Made by a program: the position numbers and the translations under genes
DNA from: Antedon mediterranea
Taxonomy: Eukaryota > Echinodermata > Crinoidea > Comatulida > Antedonidae
Length of the DNA: 64,000 nt
Direction: 5' to 3'
NCBI RefSeq assembly: GCF_964355755.1
Contig: NC_092680.1
Location: forward strand, 13,741,001 to 13,805,000
The notes under the pieces: model-generated
Database searches by the model: none
What the model was told of the DNA's origin: nothing
What the model saw: the letters and a program-made list of their open reading frames with translations, nothing else
Shown here: piece after piece, positions 22,690 to 36,300 of the stretch
Layout of the letters: each line of letters starts with the position of its first letter
Position numbering within the stretch: the stretch's first letter is position 1

Positions 22690-24840
22690 ACAACTTAGAG
22701 TATTTATGCGGCCCGACGGCGATTTTTTTTTCCGTACGAGAGTTCCTCCATCGGGTCGTTTCGGACTCAATCCACTATTCGGTAAGCCACCGATGCTCAC
22801 TGATGCGTGAAAGCAACCACAAGACAAAACGTGAGCAGCTTTTTTGCACGAGTGACAGATTTATACATACTAGGCTAGGCCTAATATACTCACTGTAAAT
22901 ATAATAATACATATTAATAGTAGTACTGAACCTCATTGTAATAATAATAATAGGCCTATAATTTTAATAATATAATACTGTATAGGCAGCCACAAACCAA
23001 TGTATGTACCATCAGATTCACAAACAGTTAACACACACACAGCAGCAGCACTTTGTTGGTCGTCACAAGCAAGGCCTAGCTAGCCTAGCCCTACGTACGT
23101 GTGCTTCAATGTAGTACATTTCCAGCTACAGTACTATTTTTTATTTTAATAAAATGAAGTAGCAGGTTAGAAATTATATGTACAGTAACACTAACAGATG
23201 TTTTTATCAAGAAAATTACAATTTTCTTCGGGTTTTTAAGAGTAACATTTGAAATGAAATATAGGCCTATAGATCATAGTAACATGTAGGCCTATTCTTG
23301 TAAGTTGTAATGTATAGAAATACATGCTTGCTTAATAAAGCGTTTAATATTGTGTTAATTTAATCATTATTGATATCTTGGCCGGTGGAAATTTTGAATT
23401 AAAATGAACAATTTTTTTTTTTAATTAATTTCAGAAACCATAATAAAAAAATAAAATCAAGAATAAGAATACAGAAAACCGATCTTCATGATAAGAAGCT
23501 TCCTGGAAAATGTGTTATTATAAATGTATTTGTAGTCGTGTCAGTACCGTAATTGAATGTTTTTTACTTTGCATGTATTTTTTATGATTTTCCAAATTAC
23601 ATATACACATAATAAACAATAATCTTAGTTGTAGGCCTATAACTTAAAGATGTATTGTCCCTTTGACTAATTCAAAAAAAATTTAAAATGTTATATTTCG
23701 AAAAAATGTGGGTCATTTTGAAGTATCATAACAGTTATTAACTTTCACCTAAAATTAGTCGAAAAAAAAATCATTTAACTGAAATACAGACGTTTTTTTT
23801 TGTTCAAAAAATAACTTTGACTTCCAGTCAAAGTTTTCGATCAAAACATATCTCATAATGCAACACGCTTGTTTGGCTACTCTGTATGCATAATCATAAA
23901 ACTTCCTAGCGATCTGTGTGAAAACACCTTCTCTACCGTGACAGGTGGTAAACAATCCTAATTAGCATCATGCATAATGCATACTACTTGTGGTTTGAAA
24001 TCTTTGTTTACGACGATCTTTGCGACGATTTTCCAGACGAAATGTAATTTATTTAATTTACCTGTTAATTACGTAAACTTAATATTGTTTTTGGCTCAAA
24101 TTTTCGACTTAAAGTGAATAACTTTAATATTAATTTGATATGGCCAATTTAAATTTAGAATATTTTGACCTTCATTTTTTGTGTTTCAAGGGACAATACA
24201 TCTTTAATTAAAACTCCAAAAATGGCCTATTATTAAAAGTCTGAAATCTTTATTTTTCTTGATTGGGGATAATACGTACATCGTTAACGTAAAATTTCCA
24301 TTACCTTACAATATAAATATTAATTTAATATTATTTTAAAAGGTATAAAAAACATACACTGTGCATAGGAATTCCTAATGTACATAATCATTTTAAATTC
24401 AAAAGTAATACATTGCATCCATAGGCCTACACAAGCTTGGCTAGGCTAGCCATGGGCTAGCTACAATACCATAACGATAAGAAAAGAGCCTTTCGTTCGT
24501 GACAAAGGGTCGTTCAACTTCAAAAAATAATATCTGATACGACCTAAATATCTTTAATATGCTATTGGGTTCTTAATGTAATTACTAAGTAGGCCTAATA
24601 TTTATTAATTAATGTCATCAAAACTCGTATTAGTGTAGATTCATTTTACTATTATGACAGCCTGTGTGAAAGTATTAGCTCGCGGTTTGTAAATGTAAAT
24701 TGTATTATGTTGTCACGCATCAGTGAGCTGACTTTACCGAATACCGAAGAGAGTCGATTGAGTCCGAAACGAACCGATGGAGGAACTCTCGTACTGAAAA
24801 AAAAATCGCGGCCCGACGTGATTTTAATTTGCAAAGAAAT
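22690..24840. repeat. Inverted repeat pair about 2 kb apart
   Basis: About 130 bp at 22690-22815 recur in inverse orientation at 24703-24835. Shared words include CGGACTCAATC, GTACGAGAGTTCCTCCATCG and the CACGCATCAGTGAGC end. The pair may be the ends of one larger DNA element. The interior holds the TTAA-type MITE at 23648-24203. The open frames across the repeat on both strands have no recognisable homology. Confidence 0.55.
23648..24203. mobile_element. TTAA-type MITE family B, copy 1 (556 bp)
   Basis: Flanked by TTAA (23644-23647 and 24204-24207). Both ends begin AGATGTATTGTCCCTT when read inwards. A second copy at 41492-42040 is in the opposite orientation with the same flanks. Like family A it starts AG, ends CT and uses TTAA, consistent with piggyBac-type mobilisation. 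There is no coding capacity. Confidence 0.85.
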
Positions 24841-25401
24841 GTCAAAGTTGAAATGGAAATTTAAACTACACAAAAAATCGAGAATTTTCAGAACACAAAA
24901 ACAAAACAAAGCGCGAGACTTCGAGCAGGAAGGAGGCCAGGCAGGACCAGTAGTAGTATTAAAAAAAATCCTTGAATATTGGTAAAAACAGGATATCTAC
25001 TATTGAATTTAGTTTGTTGCTATATTAAAAAAATATGTAAGTAGTGTACTGTATTAATTATGTGGTATTTCACTCATGTTATAATGTAGTAAGTGAATAA
25101 AGATTGACAGACGATCGGGGCCAGACGAGAATATGAGTAGGCCTAGGCCTAGGCCTAGCCTAGTCTAGACAATCGAGTACCAACGCGGCCGGGCGGACAT
25201 TCGGGCTCAACTTTGTGGACGTTCGGGCTCAACTGTGTGGACTTTTTTTGGCCCAATATAATTAGACCATTAAACCTATGCCTAGACCCATTATACAAAT
25301 ACAGAGAAGACGATCGGGTCCACACAAACGAATTGGATTTATAATTGTTCACCATAAAATATTCTTTAGTTTAGGCCTGTAGGTAGGGCCTATAAGTATT
25401 A
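24841..25401. other. Intergenic, AGGCCT-rich stretch
   Basis: Contains four tandem TAGGCC steps at 25138-25160 and GACGATCGGG/GTGGACTTTTTTTGG motifs at 25110-25330 that look like another degenerate transposon terminus. No gene was seen. Confidence 0.4.
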
Positions 25402-26335
25402 CGCCGTGGTTAGGATTCCGGCACCGGAACTCAACTGCCCAGCGTTAGGAAATCCGACACGCTATTGTGCATGCCCAGAGCGAGGTAATCGGCGACTCTA
25501 TACAGACTAAACAGCGATGGATCATTTTTAATAGCTGCGCCACGGCGAACTAGTGTAAGCCTAGATGCCTACTAATACGGGATCCACTAATACTAGTAAG
25601 TAGGCCTACCAGTTAGACGTGACCAGTGGGCCTATTTATTTTGTAATTAAAGAAGTGGTTGCTTCATTCATATATAAACTTCATATAATGATTTATATAA
25701 TTACATGATGACTAGTTTTATGATTTTTCAAGTACAAAATAAAAGATTTCATATAACGCATTATACTGTACATAACATGCAATCATATACAAGTTGATTT
25801 GTTGACGGCAGTTGCCGCGCAGATGTGAAAATACAGAACTGGGAAGTTGGGGTCACAATGCTACGCTCATTTCTTGAAATACGCAAGCGTTATGACACTG
25901 GGCAGGCCTGTGTTTCTTTATTCTGAATAAAACCATAGGATAAAAACACAATAAAGTACCGATACGGCAAACTTATTTCCATTGTGGTCCTATATACATT
26001 TTGTTTTTCTCCCGTTCCGAACTTCATACTTCCTCTGTGTAATAAAATTACAGCATTACGATTCTTAGATAGATACTGATTCTTATCAATATCATAATTA
26101 TTTTAAAGCGTGGCGTAGTCGTATTTTAATTATTAATTCATGTATGGCCTAGGCCAAGTTTCATCCATCGCTCCCTCGCTCGCCCAACGACTACAGTAAC
26201 TACAGTAAATCCCTATAAACACTCCGACTCTCGGAGGTGTGGTGTGTGGCACTAGTCTCTGGGCATGCGCAATAGCGTGTCGGATTCCCTAACGGTGGGC
26301 AGTTGAGTTCCGGTGCCGGAATCCTAACCACGGCG
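25402..26335. mobile_element. Mutator-like MITE, copy 2 (9-bp target duplication)
   Basis: Same CGCCGTGGTTAGGATTCCGG termini as the element at 2769-3928, in opposite orientation. Flanked by TAAGTATTA on both sides (25393-25401 and 26336-26344). It lacks the nested MITE of copy 1 but has extra sequence near 25865-26030. Confidence 0.85.
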
Positions 26336-26344
26336 TAAGTATTA

Positions 26345-26919
26345 TGATTACCCTACCGACCTAGGATAAGGGAACATTATATTTTTCAAGCTTAGTAGGA
26401 GGGCCTAGAGGCCTACAGTAGGCTATACCAAACTGTAAACACAATAAAATAAAAAAATAAAATAATTCATTTAGGCTAAAAAAGATACTCAATTTTAATT
26501 TCTGTCTCTTCCAAACAATTGAAATAGTAAGATACAATATTCAGTTACCAAATGACAAAATGACGTGTGTTTTTTTTTAGCTTACGCTACCTTATTAATC
26601 TAATATTTAATAATTTTCTACCATATCTTTTTTAATCGCACGTAATCTCTACCATTTAAATATTATAAACATAAACATTGTGTGCCGAGAACTCAATTAT
26701 AAGCTATAATGGAACTGATTTACCAGCGATACACTTGGCTATCAGGCCAAAAGTTAAGACTGTCGGACCCAACAACTAAGATCATCTGTTCACCTGAATA
26801 AAAAAAAGGTTAGGCCTACTGTACTATAGTATAACTAGCCTAGTGAAGATGATTAACATTCATTAACAATAGCTGAGTAAAACGTTATCTAAAAAAAGAA
26901 ATACAGCAATAAGCATGCA
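26345..26919. other. Intergenic, nothing recognised
   Basis: AT-rich with scattered TAGGCCTA words. No coding region or clear repeat ends were found. Confidence 0.4.
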
Positions 26920-27515
26920 TGCATTGCCTTGCGTACTCTTTCTTTAGTGGAATATCTGAGAAAGTATGCAACAATTGGTCTCAGTTTATCCCTGGTGGTA
27001 TTACGTGGTCCAACTCGATGGGCTCGTTGTATCATCATTAGCGATTTGGATGCCGGTGGTATTGGAAATAAATGAGGAGAGGAAATTAACAGTACCTTCG
27101 CTATCCTCCGCTTGTTCGGATATGCCATTGCCAGTAAACCTCAGATTGTTACGGCGTTGTTGACGTCCTTCTAGGTTGTCGATTTTGTCGCGTATCTCTT
27201 CTATAAATTCCGTAGTGGATTGCTGCGTATCCTCAGCAATATCCTTCAGCTTAACATCCATGAAATCAGAATTTTCCTGTATATCGGCGTGCAAATTCCT
27301 CAGTTCTTTTTGTAAACCGGTGATTTCAAGATTGAGGATGCTAATGTCTTTTTCCAAGGAGACGATCTTGGTGAATGCGTCGCATAATGTTGATTTAATA
27401 TCAGCAATGGTTTTGCAACCCATGACTTGATGAGTGTCGACAGCCAGGTGTTCGGTTCAACGGCGCTAATATTTAAATTAGAAGTATTTGGCTCATTGTT
27501 TTCCACGTTGGCCAT
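26920..27515 (-). pseudogene. Broken LINE ORF1 (coiled coil plus RNA-binding start)
   Basis: Reading the minus strand from the ATG at 27515, a first frame (MANVENNEPN...) passes by a one-step frame change near 27425 into a 140-codon frame. That frame has a long coiled coil (EKDISILNLEITGLQKELRN) and the DNLEGRQQRRNNLRFTGNG motif typical of the coil-to-RRM boundary in ORF1 proteins of L1/CR1-type non-LTR retrotransposons. A second frame change near 27030 continues into IQRAHRVGPRNTTRDKLRPI, also typical of this protein. The frame is lost near 26925 and no reverse transcriptase follows. It is a dead fragment with at least two frameshifts. Confidence 0.8.
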
Positions 27516-28080
27516 TGTAGATATTTAGTTAGAATAAATAACGAAAGTGTACTTATATTTAATGCAACCGATACGTTCACTATGCAGTTAGTAGCTTATC
27601 CTTGGAACATGCTATCACAGGTAAGCGAGTACTGTATCTAAAAACATATACCGCAGTTTAGCAACTGGCGATGAATAAAAGGTACCTGATATGCTGATCC
27701 AATAACATGCTGCAAAGAATAACATTGTACTGTAAGAGAATTCTGGCATGTAAAAAAGACTTGCGTCCGACAATTGTAATGAACTAGGCCTAAAATTAAA
27801 CTAATATGCTTATCCCTATTCCTAAAGCCCTATTATAGTTCATAATTTAATAAATTTTGATGTAATAACACTATAATTGGTGTAATATTAATAATGATAC
27901 ACTATTCTTGTTGTAGTAGGCTACAGTACTGTAGGTATAAAATATGAACGATTTTTAGTCGCAAGCAAACGCGACTCTATAGCTCACTATGTCGGTCGGT
28001 AAACACTAACTCAAATTTGCGCATGCGACTGTAGCCATGTATATGGCCTTGTTGTCCATGTACGTACTTCTAAGCCTGGC
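27516..28080. other. Intergenic with a dispersed repeat at 27950-28055
   Basis: The stretch around 27950-28055 (CGCGACTCTATAGCTCACTA, ATGTATATGGCCTT) is the second copy of the repeat at 17220-17330. The rest is unremarkable AT-rich DNA. Confidence 0.5.
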
Positions 28081-28089
28081 GCTACTGTA

Positions 28090-28340
28090 TCTTCCTTCGC
28101 TTGTATTTTGATTCCAAATTTGAAAACTAATTCTTTATCGCGTAAATAACACCTTAGAATTATGTCTCATAAGTACTTTAATGAAGAAGAATCACATAAA
28201 CCGTAACAAATAAATCCTTAAATTAATGATTTTACAGACGTGTTTCTTGCACACTGTTCGCAAATTTTGCTTACAGTATTCAATTTTCAATATTTTTGTT
28301 TCTATGGAGCTCCAAAAGAGCAATGATATTTAGGGACTAA
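28090..28340. mobile_element. Half copy of the 31.8-kb MITE family
   Basis: TTATTCTGAATA-like and TTGTATTTTGATTCCAAATT blocks, ACACCTTAGAATTA, GATTTTACAGACG and TTTTTGTTTCTATGGA occur in the same order as in the left half of the element at 31849-32463. The right half is missing. Confidence 0.6.
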
Positions 28341-28544
28341 AATTTCTGATTTGCATTGCTTGCCTTGCCTGCCCCGCGTGCCTCGTTGCCTCGCACTTTG
28401 TTACTACCCTTTGAAGGTCCTAGCCAGGCAAATCCGGGATGATTCACTCTGTCTTGGACTATTCGGCCTAGGTTTGGTGGAATGATTCTGTCCACCTTTT
28501 TGCCTGAAATGTCTCACTTTTAGTAATGATGTTATTTAATTGTT

Positions 28545-28900
28545 AATAATAATAATAATATAATAATATTTATTCGGCAAAAGTTCATAAAGTACATTTT
28601 ACAATTCATCTTGCCAGGAGCAAGTAATAGGCATGAGCCCAAACAGAAAACTGCTCTTACTCCATCATTACTTATAAAATACAAAAATAACAAAACTAAG
28701 TAGCACAAATTAAGTCAAAATAAAACAAAACAAAGTTATAATGAGATACACCAATTAAAAATAAGCTGCATTGAATAAACAATATAAACAATTACAACTT
28801 AATATTTTGAGATCAAATGTTTGATGAGTTGGGCTTTAAAGTCTGAAATTGTAGCACATTGTTTAATTTCATTGGGAAGACATTAATGTTTTTTATTTAA
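28545..28900 (-). mobile_element. LINE 3' end fragment (minus strand)
   Basis: The (TAA)n tail at 28545-28567, followed by TTTATTCGGCAAAAGTTCATAA and a region reading as untranslated or C-terminal LINE sequence on the minus strand, fits a 5'-truncated non-LTR retroposon. The protein signal is too weak to classify. Confidence 0.4.
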
Positions 28901-29619
28901 TTTGTTTTAATCACATTTTAAAGGTTCTTGAAATAAAAAAAATATGTATGTATTTAATGATTTTATATTTTTGTTATTACAGTATTGCTATTAATATTGT
29001 TATAAATTTGTTCAAAGTGACAGGTTCAAATCTAATTTATTTTGTTTTCGGTTTGTTTATGGTTGTTTCCGGTTGTTTTCGGTAATTAGACTGACCAGGT
29101 CTGGGCATTTCGTTGTTTAATGAAAATGAAGTACAGAATCTTTGCAGTTTGAATGCTTGTATTAGGGCCTAAATAAAAAGAAAGAGTCGTTATTTAAAAA
29201 ACGGAAAAAGATTTTTTTAATTTGTCTTGGTGTGATTTTTCATTAATGATTTCAGATGTGGTTATATTACAAACTTTACAAAAAATAATATTGTTCCCTA
29301 TTTAAAAAAATATTGAATAATTCTTCGATTTTTGTAAGTGAAATAATTATTTTTGTTCATTTTCTTTTCTACAGAAGTGAATAACTTTATTAAAACTGCA
29401 AAATAGCCTAATCAAAGTCAGATTTGATTAAACTTAATTTTGTCATTTTAATGCTGCATACTGTGCCTTGAAGGAAGTAAGCCATGATTAAACAGCATGC
29501 TTTTGTACTGGTATACCATAATGATCAGTTGCTTTGTTTTAATAAATAATTAAAAGATTAATTTAAATTAGTATTATTTGTACTGGCAGTACATACAAGC
29601 TTTGCCTACACTCTTATTT
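28901..29619. other. Intergenic, nothing recognised
   Basis: AT-rich. Contains short GGTTTG/GGTTGTTTTCGG repeats at 29045-29085 only. Confidence 0.35.
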
Positions 29620-30250
29620 ATTTTTTTTATTTATTTATTTCCTTTATTGCATCAAGTAAGCAGTGATGAAGTTGACATAAATACAATAGTAAATATGTAA
29701 ACACATAGTATAACACAGTCCAAACAAGTAATACTAAAATAAATCATAGTCCACAAATCAGTCTTTCAATGGCCATCATAGTACATCCAGTAACACAAAC
29801 CAATAGGGGTTCACAATTTGCTTATCATAACTCAGTTACTGATCATTCACCAATCATTGAAAACTCCGTGGAAAGTAATGAAGTTTTTTGTGCGTTGTGT
29901 CCGGACTTTGGGGAGGGTGAACGATCTAACGCGTCGGAGTTGATGGTTGTGTGTGGGAGGTTTAGGTAAGAGAGAGTGTAATATATGATCTTCTTTTTTC
30001 ATTTTATCAAAGAATTTTCTTGACAACTTCTCGTGGCGTTCAGATAGAGTGATGATGTTAAGGTATCTGCGGGTATCAGCATACGAGGTACCATCGGGGC
30101 ATATTATGTTACACGCTCTTCTTTGGACATGTTCGATTTGGTCAGATTGTGCTTTGGATAAACTCGGGGACCAAACAGCACAGGCATATTCGAGAACTGG
30201 TCGTATCACTGCTTGATAGTATCGGAGCAGTTCCAGTCTATCTAGGCCAG
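29620..30250 (-). pseudogene. LINE reverse transcriptase C-terminal fragment (minus strand)
   Basis: On the minus strand an open frame of about 130 codons starts LRYYQAVIRPVLEYACAVWS and continues EHVQRRACNIICPDGTSY. This is the thumb/post-RT region found in many non-LTR retrotransposons (IRPVLEYACPVW). The upstream polymerase domain is missing, so it is 5'-truncated at about 30250. A T-rich stretch near 29615-29640 on the plus strand is its tail. It lies about 65 bp upstream of the first coding exon of the PARP gene, in that gene's 5' intron or promoter region. Confidence 0.8.
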
Positions 30251-30325
30251 ACTCTGAATTATTTGTCCAAAATATTCAACAATTTCACTATTATTTTACT
30301 ATGGGTTTCTTTCAGAATGCATTAA

Positions 30326-33300
30326 ATGATGGAAGACCTTTCTCATGACTGTTATGAAGGAAAAGATGAAAGCAAAACTCCTCTGCTTTTAGCAGAACAA
30401 AAAGAACATGGCAGTGTTTATAAACCAAGGGATGAATTTCCGAGAAATGCAGCTGAACAAGAAACACACCAACCCACACATTTAAACAAAATTTACGATA
30501 TACATTACTTAGTAGATGGTGATGATGCTAGGTATGATTTCAACCATGGTGCATGCTTGAAAGAAAGTAATATACTACTCCATAAACAGGACAATGATCG
30601 TGCAATATTAGGAACTAGAGATGAAACAGGATGTTATCCGGATGGAACACTTAGTTCATGTGGTAATGGTGAATCCAATTGGTTCATGAATCATCATATG
30701 TGTAAACATGAAGAAAACGGAGTAAATCAGAGCATTGAACAAGAACGTGATAGCATTGTTGAACAGTTGTCGGCACTTGGAAATGAAAGTGACCCCAATG
30801 ATGAAGAAATTGATGATGAACCTGGTATCAACGATGTTGATGAGGAGGAGGATTCTGAAGAGGGTGACAGCAGTAGTGTGGATGATGATTGTGAAGACTG
30901 CAATGATTACTATCAGTATAGTGATGATCACAATGATGAAGATGTAAGTCTTAATTTACTATTTATAGTGAACTAGCAGAGTATGGATGTGTGCAATAGA
31001 ACAAATTTATCTTGCCGTTGTAATGTAATAGATAGATTATACAGCAGTAATAATGATTTACCAATTGTATGTTGTAAGCCTTTAAAAAAATATATGATCC
31101 GAAGATGATTATGGCCTAGTAGCTGAAAAAAGGCCTAGAAAATAAATTTCGTTCGGACGTTCAGGGTCTACATTTTGAAAGTTGATATTGTGAAATAAAT
31201 ATGTTGTCCACACTATATCAAAAGTTCTTCACAAAATATCCAGTTAATTTCAAGCAATTGGCCTTTAAAGGTATTCCTTACTGCAAAAATAGCCAAAATG
31301 TGTTGCCGGCAAAATAAACAATTTACACAAATGATACAAAATTACTGTGAAAAAAAATGCGCCGTATTGTAATGCTGGTTAATTTTACGCTGTCAATTTA
31401 CATATAGGCTCAAAACTGGAATTCTAAAACATTAATGGTTATTAAATATGATAAAATGGGATTTAAATTTTAATTTAGTGACAGAAAAAAACATTTAGCA
31501 TGAAATCAAGGGTGTTGCCTGGGCAACTGGGGAAACAACCCCCCCCCCCCTGCTTCCACCCCCTGAACCTAATGTAATAACATGTCTGGTGACTCTAGTA
31601 AGGTGAAAAAAAATGGTGGATAATTTTTGCTATAGCATAAAAATAAAGTTCTGAAGTTGAATAAAAATACAAGAACATAAAATTCAAGTTTATATTACCT
31701 ATTATATTTAGTAATCTTAAAACATTTTATTTCATTTTTTATTTTTCATAAAGTTTGTAAAAACGCCTCTCTATTTACGGGTGTCACGAAACCTAAGACC
31801 ACAAAAGCTAAGACCTAAGATCACGAAAGCTAAGATTACAAATATTTATCTTTCGCACCCTGCCTTGTATTTTAACTCCAACATTTATTCTGAATACCAC
31901 ACCTTAGAATTAGCACTTTTATGAAAAAGAATCACATAAAAACTAACAAATACATTTTTAAATTGATGATTTTACAGACGTTTTTATCGCACACATACAG
32001 TACTGTTTGCGAATTTCACATGACTAGCCTAGGCCTACCCTATGTTCAATATTTTTGTTTCTATGGAACGTCAAAAGAGCAAAAATTATATAGAGGGCTG
32101 AAAACTCTGTGGAGTCCATCTATTTTAACGCAATTTTTAGTGAAAATCAGTACGAAGGAATAAATACTCGAAAATAAATTTTAATTGAAAAATCATGATA
32201 ACAAGTTTTTTGTTTCGTTTTCTTTCTGTTTTTATACTTGTTGCTTTTTTGCCGCTCCATAGAAACAAAATATTGAGCGTAGGGAGGAGTTACAGTATAC
32301 AAAGAAACACGTCTGTAAAATCATCAATTTAAAGGATTTATTTATTTGTTTTTAAGTGTTTCTTCTTCTTAAAGTACTTATATAAATCCTAATTTTAAAG
32401 TGGGTATTCAGGATAAAGTTAGTTAACAAATTTGGAGTCAAAATACAAGGCAGGTGCGAAAGAAAAACATCCTCCGAACCAACTTTGAACTTTGTGGGTT
32501 TCTTTTAATTGTTGTTCACAAATGTAGTTATTTATTTTGTAGGCGTATGGAGATAATTTATTAGAAGAAGCCACGTTACATCCACTTCTTGGTCATGATA
32601 TTCATTCTGTAAAATTGTGGTATGGCCCCACTGCAATAGATGTCAGGTTTGTCACTCATCACTACCAATGTTACTGTAGTAATAAATTAAACTTAATATT
32701 GATTAAAACAAAGTTGATTTAATCCTCTGATGACAGAATTTAATGTGTGCAAATACTATAATTCATTGCATGGTTTAAGAAATGTTTTTTTTAAAGGTCA
32801 ATACATTATTAAATATTCTATCTAAAGATTAAAATTAATGTAACTACTTTAATTATGGTTTCCTTCTCTATAAAATCTTCAATTTCAGGCGATTTTCATC
32901 TTTAGATGATGTTGACGTTGATCTAAAGCTTGACATTTCATTTCTTCATGTAAGTCTGTACATTGTTTACAACATATACAGTGACGGATCTAGGATCTGG
33001 GGGAGGGGGGGGGGGTGGCCACGAAAGTGGCAAACGAGGTGCGTAGCACTAAGTGAGGGTGGGTTTGGGAGGGGGGCCCTCCCGAGCCTCAGAAAATTTT
33101 GAAAAAATAGATGTTTACACACTGTTTAATAGGCTAGAGCAACTGTTTCCATCACTTTTAATAGCAAATGTTGCATGATGTCAAATTTAAATAAATCGGT
33201 TCTAAATACTTGGTAATGCGGTACTCCGAAAATGCCTTGATAGTGCATGTTGTGTACTGTGTTTTGGTGGTCTGTTAACCTCAGATATATACCCTACAGC

Positions 33301-36300
33301 CAGGTGAATAACTTCATGTAATTTGAAAAAAATGGAAGAAAGAAATTATTTTATTTTCTCAGTGTTATTAATTTATATTGATATATTTTGTTTACAGCAT
33401 GAGATAGCAAGTGCGTGGTCCTTGTTCTGTGATCAACCACTTATTGTTAGTCTCAACTTTTCTTCTTCTCGTTATTTAGATGGAGGTAAGTTGATCTTTA
33501 CCAATAACACAAATAATTAAAATTATTAGCTTCATAATTTTAAAAGATTCGGTTAATATTTATCCATTTGTTGCATTACTAAAATAAAGCGTGCATGTCA
33601 CCCTGTAATGCAATAAATCATGGCTATTATTAGAATCTGATAACCACTGCTACTATGGCAAGTACATGTTAATTGTTATAGAAGGTGAAATCTATTTATA
33701 TATTGTGAAGTATGTTTTTAAAAAATATTAATGATTTTCTTGCCTATTAGTGGATATGTTGTTTTAAAAAAAGCTATAGCTTATTTTGAAACATGGAGTG
33801 TCATCATTAATATGATCCATTGTCAATATACAGTAGGCCTAGGTAATATTATAAGGTACAGCCTATTTTTATTAAATTCAGGCTAGACTAGAAATTCATA
33901 TGGAATAAGATGATTAAGGATGCTGTGCACTCAGTCAAGTCTGCTGTTGTGTATTGTAGCCTGTAAAAGACCTATTGTTAGAATGATTTGTTTAGCAGAC
34001 TTGTTTACTATTTGAACTATAAAATGATCTATTCATTTTTAATAATGTAACTGTACCTTCACATACAAGATATGTGAGTTGGTTTACAATAGCACTTTAC
34101 TGATCCATAAACCATTGTATAAAGCTACAACTTAATGGTTATGACTGGTGTCACGATGCAAGTAGATTTTTGGACAGATATACATATGTACTAATTTATG
34201 TCCAAACAAAATTTAAGTTAACTTTAGATCGTTTTTAGGATTTTGATTAATTAATGGGAGCATCTCTACAAGACATGGAATCGTTGGAAAAAACAGCCTG
34301 GTGAAGTTTTGTATTGCTGTCTTTCATCCTAGGCCTAGTAGGCCTAGGCCTGTTAGTATTACTGTAGGCTAGGCCTAGGATTGTTTGGTTGACAGTAGGT
34401 GCATTTATAAAAAAATCCATATAAATAAAAAAAATAAAAAATGTTACGGTTTTAATCAATGTGAATCAAATGTAGGCCTTGGCTAAGGCCTACCTTTTAT
34501 TTGATTCAAATGACAGGTATCTATTTAGATGTTATATAAAATAAATAATGAATGTTTTATATTCGTGTAATGGTACAAATAATGGCATTTGGTGAATGAT
34601 GAAAGGTTGCCTCGTTGATATATAACCTTTCATCATTCACCTCATGCCATTATTTGTACCATTACACTCATAAGCATTCATTATTTGTATATTAAAAATT
34701 CACCCATCCCTACAATATTTAATATTCTAAACAATAGTTCATAGAGCCAAATCGACAGAGTGATATTGTTGTACCTTTTATTTCATTTTTATTTCATCCT
34801 TTTTATTGTTATGTAAGTAAATTGTACAGTAGTTTTGTAAATGCAACGTTTTTAGCCTTGCTGCTACTTGTTGTAAATTTTATACCCAAATAAATTTTTT
34901 TTTAAATAAATAAATATTATTGATCTGAAACACACTTCAAAAGCTTTAAAACCTGCCCCATTTTGTCGTAAAAGTTTACTAAAATCTATTTATTCTGTGA
35001 AAAAAGCACCTCAGTGTTTACAATATTTGGTTGGCTTTCTATTATAGGAAGTTATCAGCTTTACACTTTGTATGCTAAATAACATGCCTAGAAACAACAG
35101 CAGGAAGTTGCCCTGTTTTATGATCGCACAAGGAAATAATATTAAACATTATACAATGTAAAGTTTAATAGTCATACATCTTAACATTAGTTTCATATTA
35201 ATAACAAATTCAAATAAAACAAATAATTTAACATGCATATACTGTAAACATGAATTTGCCCAATCTCTATTTTATTGGAATTATACATTATCAGATTAAT
35301 GTCACAACTGTTGTATTAGTTATTTTGTGCCAAGAATAGACTCATTATTTAATAACAGCCATGTGTTTGTTTAAAACAAATCTTGATAATTATTTATAGT
35401 ACAGTTTAAACCCCTATATCATATTCAATTTTATTTATTTGTCCATAATGACAATTTAAAATACATTAAAAGTGAAGTGAAAAAAATAATAAAAAGTATG
35501 CTTATATTTGAATACTTTATAAAATGTTAAAACTTTAAAATATTTATAAAATACTAATTAATGTGTTGTGCTATTGTTGAAATAAAAAATAAATTTGGAT
35601 AATAAAGAATTTGATTTGTGGTACACATAGTTTAAAACTAGACCGATTAAGATTGAAGGGACCTATCAAATTGTCCCCTTAATATGGTGTCCCATGTATA
35701 GCAAGCAGTTGGGCATAGTGCAAAAACATTTCCCCACGTTTGTTTCATGGGAATGTGTGTCCCTTGAATAGTAGTAGTGGTGTACCAAAGAAGGGGTTTA
35801 AATTAATTATTCGAAAAATGTTGTGGACTTTAGTTTTTTTAGCAAGGATTACAATCTCTGTATAAAAAAAATTATATTATTAATACTGTATATTTTTGTT
35901 AAACATCCTATATGCTTAAGTTTATGTCTAATATAATGGATGAACATGAATGCGAGTGATGTTATATATTCAATTTTTGCAAAATGTGTTTTTATAGATA
36001 TTTCAAAAGTTACCGTTTTTCAGCCTTCAACAAGAGAAAAACAAGTTGGAATATGTGTTCAAGTTAGAAAGTAAGTTACAATTTTACAACCTCAAGATAG
36101 CCTTTTCTTCATTAATTTTATTGTTATGTGTTGGTTGACTATACTCCTTAATATTACTTATTTTTTTGTATAGAATAACTGAATGTTTTGTATCTAAACA
36201 TTGGAAGCTTTACAGCAACTCATATGTGGAATCCAAGCAGATGCCATTAGCATCAACAACACCAAAATTAACTGAATCCTCAGGCACTAAAAAGTTCAAA

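Noticed and set aside
24652-24985. Overlapping frames on both strands near 24.7 kb
   Set aside because: They fall in an arm of an inverted repeat also present at 22.7 kb and have low-complexity Lys-rich content.
30656-30931. Minus-strand hydrophobic 91-codon frame
   Set aside because: Antisense of the acidic N-terminal exon of the PARP gene: GAT/GAA codons read as Ile/Phe-rich on the other strand.
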